Source: Adiantum capillus-veneris (Eukaryota > Streptophyta > Polypodiopsida > Polypodiales > Pteridaceae). From it: DNA of 64,000 nucleotides. The stretch is taken from NCBI GenBank assembly GCA_014529385.2, contig CM043952.1, positions 64,998,370 to 65,062,369 of the forward strand. The letters are read 5' to 3'. Position 1 is the first letter of the stretch. The number at the start of each line of letters is the position of its first letter. Below are positions 58,470 through 64,000 of this stretch, piece by piece. The position numbers were made by a program, and so were the translations under genes. The notes beneath the pieces are model-generated. The model did no database searches, was not told where the DNA came from, and saw only the letters and a program-made list of their open reading frames with translations.

Positions 58470-59000
58470 TGTGTAGCTCTACTCGTTGTGGTTCTATAGA
58501 TATGCTGCACGCTCAATTCCGACACACGAGTTGGAAGAAAACTCACACCGAAGCTCGTAGGAACTTACCACACATAGAAGCCGATAGCACGCAATCTTGG
58601 TATCTGTGCGTAGCTCTCGCCGTTGCTAACACAATGGCGGTGTCGCTTCTCCAATGGCGGCTCCGTAGCTCGCGTAGCAAGTAGATAAGACTCTCTCTCT
58701 CTCTCACTCTCTCAGACACAGTCACGGCGCTCAAAAACTCACTTTGATTAAAAACTGAATCCCTTAGGTTACAAAAACTTTGGCTTATATACCTCAGCCT
58801 TGGAGGTGAGAACATCTCTAACTAATTACATCAGCAAGTGAAATTACTTCGGAATTACAAGCTGGAAACTCAATTGAGTCCCGTTACTTAATGAATGGCT
58901 CAAATCAAAATTAATGTCGGAAAGACATTTATTACAATCAATGGTTACAAAATGATGAGTGTGAGCAAAAATGTGGGTGTGATCCTCTGCTGGCTCAACA
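58470..59000 (-). repeat. LTR of array element, unit 3 (531 bp)
   Basis: Same termini as the other two LTR copies; adjacent PPT at 59001 and PBS-like site at 58450. Confidence 0.82.
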
Positions 59001-59094
59001 CTCCCCCCCTCCTCGTTCATGTCGTCCCTGACATGACTTTTATGCTTGGTCAATAAAGTCCTGTCGTCTTGAGCATCTGCAAATGTGATTTGTA

Positions 59095-62000
59095 TCATAG
59101 GTTGCCGATGGTCAAGGTTGGGCCGAATATTTTGCTTTCGTGGGTGAAAAAGCCGGTGTAGAAAGCTTCTTCGAATGTTTGCATGTGGAAGCTAGGCAAA
59201 AACATAATCCTTTGGTATAGGAGGTGCAACACTTTTGGAGAAGGCTGCAATGAAAGATCATATATCATATCAGTCACTGTGTCAGCCGTCGATAGTAGAC
59301 TCGAGGTCGTGGCTTTATCTGGCGCGAACACTTCAATGCAAGCTAGGAGAGTCCTGCAGATTTTCTTGAGCATCTGACACGAAAGGTCAGGAGAGCCAGT
59401 AAAGAGCTTGATGGTGCCCGTTAGGGTTTTCACCATGTAGGCTTTACCTATTCTCTCTCCTGCCTTTGGTCCTGGCATCCTGGGGTAATTAAACCAATTT
59501 GGCTTCTTTTCTGCAATCCTGCCATGTTCTTTCCAGCTTCTGACTCTTGGCACCGGGCAGAAGGTTGCATTCTCCCGAATCTCCTTTGGTGCCTCCACCA
59601 AGTAGATGAGGTAGGCTGGGTATTTGTTCAGCCAAGCTTTCCTCCATCTAGGCTGCGAATCTACAATCTTCTTTGATTGTTCCTCTTTTGTAATGTCGCC
59701 TTCGTAAAGAGCGACATACTGCTCCTCCTCTATTCTCTTTTTCGTTTTTATCACTTCAAACTTCATCAAAGGGAAAGGCAGGCTGGGTTGCATCCACTCT
59801 TCATGGAGCACTTTTGTGTCTAGTCCCTGAAGTCTAATGGAGATTAGGAGTCTCCTCTCCCATTCCATTTCCGCCTTGGCACTCTCCTCTGTTGACTTTT
59901 CTATTTGGTCATGGAGCCTTTGTTCTTCTTCTTCAGAGATTCTTGAAGTTGAGGTCACCTCTTGAACTGGGGCTGGATCTTCAATTGTGGTTGCCTCTCC
60001 AGTTTCTGGTAGCTCTATGGCTGCTCCACCTGATTCTTCTTGTGGTGTCTCTGTCTTTCTTCTTTGTTGCTCTTGTAGATCTTGGAGCTGTTTGCGGAGG
60101 GTCTCATTCTCTGTTCTTAGTGTTTGATTTTCTAAAGTGAGCCTCTCCTCTGCTGCCAATGATCCCTCCGCAATGTGCAACCTTTGCACTTGCTCTAATC
60201 TTAGCTCTCTTTGTAAGCTTCGGACCTGGTCCTCCAGAGCTGGTACAAGAGCTCCCTCTTGTTCGGTTCCTGCTCTACTAGCTCTAGGAGTAGTCCTGAG
60301 TCTAGTGATTGTTCTTTCTTGGAGCTCGACTCTCTCCCTTAGCTCAATGAGCTCATCTTTAGCCGCCTCCAAGTCGTCTTCCATCCGCTCCCTTGCTTCC
60401 TGTGCACTTGTTACTTCTCTTGAAGCCTCGGCTAGCTGGAGTATCAAGCCGTCTCTCTCGTTTTCCGCGTCGTAGAGTGATGCTTTATGACTTTCAGATT
60501 CGGTCATAGCATTCTCTAATTTCCTCTGCAACTCGACTTCCCTTTGTTTGGCTGTCTCAATCTCCACTTCCTTTGCCTTGGATCTTTCTTTGATCTTGCT
60601 GAGCAGTTCATGCACCATGTGCATGTCTTTTTCATCTTCATCTGTCAACTCTAAAGATTTTTCTGCCACCACCTCCACTGGCTTCGGCTCTTCTAGTACG
60701 TTCTGCTCGTCCAGTTTCTCTTCACTCTCTTTTGTACTCTTTGTTTTTTCCTTCGTCCCTCTCCGATCATCTTGTTTTTGTAGGGTGATCCCATAAACTG
60801 CCTCAAGGGCCTCTTGTTCAGTGTACCCTATCGCTACCAGATCCTCATAATCGTTTTTCTTTTGCTGAATTGGATCTATCTCCTTTTCCTTGGTCCCGGC
60901 CTCCGGCTTTTCCATACCAGCCATGTCCATCTCTACTGTGGTCTCTTCCACAATGATTTTCGTCTTCTTCGGGCTTGGTACATCAGTAAAGGAGGGCTGA
61001 TTGTCCTCAGTCATCTTGGCTTTCCCTTTGTTTGCTTGCCTGTCTTTCTCTTGAGGTTCAGTAGACTCATCTACTTTCTTCTTCCCCTTGTCGTCCTTTT
61101 TCAGCTCAGCTTTTAAAAGTTGTACTTCCTCTTCAGTGTATGGCTCGACAGGTTGCTGCTCCAGTATAGCCTCTGACTCCTCATAAGCTCTAATATATTG
61201 ATCATATTGATCAACATGTGGCCTGGCTGAGCTAGTTCCGACTTTGGTGGGGTCTGGCACCCACTTTTCTTCAAAGTCCCCCTTTAGAGCTCTTTCCGCT
61301 CTAAACTGCTCCACCAGTCTTTCCATTCTTGCCGCTTTCTGACTTTTGGTTTGCTTGGGAGCAACCTTCTTCTTTGCTTTCTTCATAAGCGGCTCATCCA
61401 CATTCTTTTCAGGTTCTGAAACTATTTCTAGTTTCCTGCGTGCTCTTGTGGACGCCCTCTTGGATACTTCAGGCTGTTCTTCCTCCTCATCGGCTTCTCT
61501 AAGCCACTCATTCTGGGAGGGAACCTTTGGCCATTGATCTCTGGCTCCAATAGCTTCATAAGCTATTCTTGTCAGAACTTCAGCTCCTCCTATATACTTT
61601 GGCTTCTCGTTGTGCATGGCAATTACTTGCTCGTGGATGTGTTGAGCGTAATTCACCTCTTTTGGCATATTGCTCTTCAAAGCCCATGTGATGGTAGTTG
61701 CAATGGCATGGGGTGGTGTCGTATACTTTTGCGGTCTTTTACTGCAAATATGAAGAAACTGGTTGTACAGTCGGCAAAGGGTTGCCGCTCTTTGGTCTGC
61801 CATATCTCCATAGGTTGCATTCTGTTTCTTGGACCCATAAACCTCTATAGCCTCCCTTCTTTCCCTGACAGAGCTCCCTTTGTTATGCAGCTTCAATGCA
61901 TCTGCAATGAGCTGTGGAGTGATCTGTACCTCTACTTTCTCTCCATCTATTGCTGTTAATGTGGCTTTCCCATCCTTCTGAATGGAGGTTGCCAACTCAT

Positions 62001-62325
62001 ACACTCTTCTTGTATCTACACCTGATGGTCTCGACGTGAAGAATCTGTGCAAGTCTGCCCTTTCCAGGTACCTGCTGATGTTCTCTGACCTGCTATAATC
62101 CACCAATTCTTGTGGGATCATCGGTATATCCACCGCTTGCCCTTGAGGATCTCTGAAAGTCCCCTGGTAGATCTTTATTCCCTCTTGTTCCAGTACTGCT
62201 TCCTCCACCCAAGTTTTGGTTGGCTTGAGGGTTTCTGCTGGAATGTCAAAGGGTTCTGCTTCTGCACGAGCATCTTTGATTGTCGGTCTTTTTCTCTTCG
62301 TTGCCGATAACTTGGCGGAATCCAT
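59095..62325 (-). CDS. 1076-aa retroelement ORF, unit 3 (native leader)
   Basis: Same 1076-residue translation; one synonymous third-position change (ACT to ACC, Thr) near 60502 was noticed. This is the only copy whose upstream DNA (62361-64000) is not the array junction, so it probably retains the original leader with five palindromes. If any copy is expressed from a native promoter, that LTR would lie beyond the right edge of the window. Domain layout is as described for unit 1. Confidence 0.8.
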   Translation of the reverse strand: MDSAKLSATKRKRPTIKDARAEAEPFDIPAETLKPTKTWVEEAVLEQEGIKIYQGTFRDPQGQAVDIPMIPQELVDYSRSENISRYLERADLHRFFTSRPSGVDTRRVYELATSIQKDGKATLTAIDGEKVEVQITPQLIADALKLHNKGSSVRERREAIEVYGSKKQNATYGDMADQRAATLCRLYNQFLHICSKRPQKYTTPPHAIATTITWALKSNMPKEVNYAQHIHEQVIAMHNEKPKYIGGAEVLTRIAYEAIGARDQWPKVPSQNEWLREADEEEEQPEVSKRASTRARRKLEIVSEPEKNVDEPLMKKAKKKVAPKQTKSQKAARMERLVEQFRAERALKGDFEEKWVPDPTKVGTSSARPHVDQYDQYIRAYEESEAILEQQPVEPYTEEEVQLLKAELKKDDKGKKKVDESTEPQEKDRQANKGKAKMTEDNQPSFTDVPSPKKTKIIVEETTVEMDMAGMEKPEAGTKEKEIDPIQQKKNDYEDLVAIGYTEQEALEAVYGITLQKQDDRRGTKEKTKSTKESEEKLDEQNVLEEPKPVEVVAEKSLELTDEDEKDMHMVHELLSKIKERSKAKEVEIETAKQREVELQRKLENAMTESESHKASLYDAENERDGLILQLAEASREVTSAQEARERMEDDLEAAKDELIELRERVELQERTITRLRTTPRASRAGTEQEGALVPALEDQVRSLQRELRLEQVQRLHIAEGSLAAEERLTLENQTLRTENETLRKQLQDLQEQQRRKTETPQEESGGAAIELPETGEATTIEDPAPVQEVTSTSRISEEEEQRLHDQIEKSTEESAKAEMEWERRLLISIRLQGLDTKVLHEEWMQPSLPFPLMKFEVIKTKKRIEEEQYVALYEGDITKEEQSKKIVDSQPRWRKAWLNKYPAYLIYLVEAPKEIRENATFCPVPRVRSWKEHGRIAEKKPNWFNYPRMPGPKAGERIGKAYMVKTLTGTIKLFTGSPDLSCQMLKKICRTLLACIEVFAPDKATTSSLLSTADTVTDMIYDLSLQPSPKVLHLLYQRIMFLPSFHMQTFEEAFYTGFFTHESKIFGPTLTIGNL

Positions 62326-62360
62326 GGATCCTGTAACTCCAATTTCAGAAGTTAGCGTCT

Positions 62361-64000
62361 TTTAACTATTCAAATGACTTGAAAATTGAAACATGAGCTA
62401 TTCAGGGCCTAAGGATGCAGGGTAGGTGAAAAAATATGCAAACTGGGCACAAAATCATGCTTGAGACTTCATACGCGTATGATGTCTTTTGTGTCAAAAT
62501 GACTTCATATTGGTTGTGCTTGTAGCTGATAGTGTATACATGAGTATCATATGCTTGGATTTGAGTTTGGATCCCATTTGGTCAGGTTTTGGCCAGTTTA
62601 GTCCAGTTCCGGCTCTTGGCAAAATTTTGAAAGGGAATTGGAATTTATGATCCAAATTGGATAAAACTTGGTGATTCACCTTCAAATGGCATGTAGATCA
62701 CTTCTGTTTGGTGGTTAAAGCCCTGAGGTGCCAAAATCACATAGTGAGACATCATACGCGTATGATGTCTTTTAGTGTATTTTTGGACCAAATTTCTCTA
62801 TAAGCTTGGATATGGCTTTAGATAGGCTTATTCAGTGGATTTATGAATTTTGGATAGATTTTGGGCTAAAAAATGGCTCTGGAGACATCATACGCGTATG
62901 ATGTCTTTTGTGTCAATTTTTCATGGGATTGGTTCTGTGGACTCCCCATGTACTAGTGAAGGACTGTCCCTACTCAAATCTTGGTTTGGACTTGAGTATG
63001 TTGAATTTGGGCTAAAATAGGCTTTGGATGAAGGATTTTCCCTCAATTGGGCTAATGGGGTGATTCACTTGACCAAATGGTTCCAAACTTCATATGTAGC
63101 ATGTATTAGATATATATAATGGATGTATGATGTCAAATGAGCAGTTTTGGCTCTGTAAGTGCAAATAGACATCATACGCGTATGATGTCTTTTGTGTCAA
63201 AATGGTGTTTTTTGGTTCCAGATAGCTTATAGATGTGTTAATCAACAATCCCACAAATTTTCAATGAGTTTGGAGTTATTTTGACAAAATTAGAACCAAA
63301 AAATCAATTTTTATGGCTTACTTTGCGTCTTTTTGGTTTTCTTTGGGTTTTCTAACTCCAATTCTCATGATACTTGGTTCATAGGATGTGATTAACATGT
63401 GGAATGAGGCTATGCACTCAAATGTTGAAATGGATGTGAAAATCATGTTGTGAGACATCATACGCGTATGATGTCTTTTCTTGAAATGTTGGTCTTTTTG
63501 TGCAACGAATGCTTTGTGCTAGTGCCCTAAGCCCTGATAACTAGTTTTCAACTTAAAAAGTCATCAGTTTAGCTAAAAAGCCCCCTTATAGGCATTTCAG
63601 TCTCCGAAGTCGTCTTTTTGCCTTGGAGTTGAATTTCTTCAACTTTTCTTCTCGAGAGTTGCATTTCCAGCTCATTGGATATGTTGTGAAGCCATCTATT
63701 TGGTTGAACTTGACTTTGGCTCCCCGTTCTCCATCTTTCTCTAATTGGTTGCCCGAAAGCGTCTTTTTCACCATCGGTAAGTGAATCAGCTTTCTTTTGG
63801 GTTTTGCTTGCAAACATAAGTCATCCATGTATATTTGAGGCTGCTTGTGAAGTTTCATGTCATTTGGTCGTCAATTTTAGCCGTTATGCCAAAATGACGC
63901 TTTGTGTGTCCGTAGCCGAATCGGTTGTTCCGACCTACTTTTGGTGATCCAAACCCGGAGATACTCCATGGTTGCATTGCCCTCAATGTTGTTAAGCTTC
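62361..64000 (-). other. leader-like flank with palindrome array
   Basis: Non-coding DNA upstream (minus sense) of the third ORF. It begins where unit identity ends (gcgtctttt then aactattcaaatg). It holds five strong palindromes and AT-rich spacers with recurring ttggacc/tttgggctaaaa motifs. A Lys-rich 90-codon frame at 63858-63586 (minus) matches nothing I know. No LTR terminus is seen before the window ends. Confidence 0.55.
62464..63476. repeat. five 24-bp palindromes, spaced ~284/136/284/286 bp
   Basis: Sites at 62464-62487 (one mismatch), 62747-62770, 62883-62906, 63167-63190 and 63453-63476. Each is the half-site agacatcatacg followed by its exact reverse complement, with the MluI-type core acgcgt. 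Four are perfect, while the DNA between them is clearly diverged. Confidence 0.95.

Larger units (their letters stand above)
56437..59094. repeat. non-coding part of unit 3
   Basis: Same content as unit 2, with palindromes at 57330, 57614, 57737 and 58072. Confidence 0.93.
44554..62360. repeat. three head-to-tail units of ~5.93 kb
   Basis: Units are 44554-50510, 50511-56436 and 56437-62360. The landmark gatgggtgcaccaattc recurs at 44556, 50512 and 56438. The ORFs lie 5926 and 5936 bp apart. Length differences match the CT tract (about 66, 36 and 46 bp). Apart from that I noticed only single-base differences, for example acgaatctagg in unit 1 against acggatctagg in units 2 and 3, and a synonymous change near 60502 in unit 3. 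Both internal junctions are the same: gtctttttagcactattgatggg. Confidence 0.97.

Noticed and set aside
44554-62360. Pure assembly duplication
   Set aside because: Units differ in CT length and in at least two substitutions, which favours real copies; it remains unproven without reads.
62464-63476. CRISPR-like array (short repeats with spacers)
   Set aside because: Spacers are 112-262 bp and unequal, repeats are full palindromes, and the context is a plant retroelement leader with no cas genes.
1-64000. tRNA, rRNA or organellar genes
   Set aside because: No cloverleaf or rRNA-like stretch was recognised; tRNA-like words are retroelement primer-binding sites.

Overview
The window is repeat-dense plant nuclear DNA. 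The evidence is a set of plant-type transposons: L1-like LINEs with DUF4283 and zf-RVT domains, Copia and chromodomain Gypsy elements primed by initiator Met tRNA, a CACTA transposase with TNP2, DUF4218 and DUF4216 blocks, and a Helitron Rep/helicase. Long CT/GA microsatellites occur throughout. I see no conventional host gene, rRNA or tRNA. The species cannot be fixed from sequence alone; a large-genome vascular plant is the safest statement.

Layout. 1-2262: 3' part of a Helitron Rep/helicase gene ending in a nonsense mutation. 2587-4868: multi-exon GIY-YIG nuclease-like remnant whose last exon is duplicated, one copy being split by an LTR-element fragment. 6634-10600: decayed LINE plus an inverted LINE fragment. 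11714-17913: a LINE with a Copia element inserted in it, the whole then rearranged by a ~3.4 kb inversion. 20582-23042: a short deletion derivative of the same Copia family. 23115-26850: CACTA transposase remnant (minus). 27358-34324: decayed Gypsy chromovirus. 35430-44400: mosaic of broken Gypsy and Copia pieces on both strands.

44554-62360 is the most striking part: three head-to-tail, almost identical units of about 5.93 kb. Each carries an intact, identical 1076-codon ORF on the minus strand, followed by a polypurine tract, a 531-bp LTR and a primer-binding-like site. The length differences between units match the lengths of one CT microsatellite. The ORF has no polymerase domains. It looks like the sole protein of a non-autonomous LTR retroelement: a globular N-terminus, two basic NLS-like patches, a UBA-like segment, a long coiled coil and a globular C-terminus.

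The leader DNA of this element contains a family of near-perfect 22-24 bp palindromes with half-site GACATCAT. There are four in each unit and five in the right flank (62464-63476), several about 285 bp apart. This palindrome array and the triplicated ORF are the best candidates for something undescribed. The rest of the window is a record of nested insertion, internal deletion and inversion of transposons.
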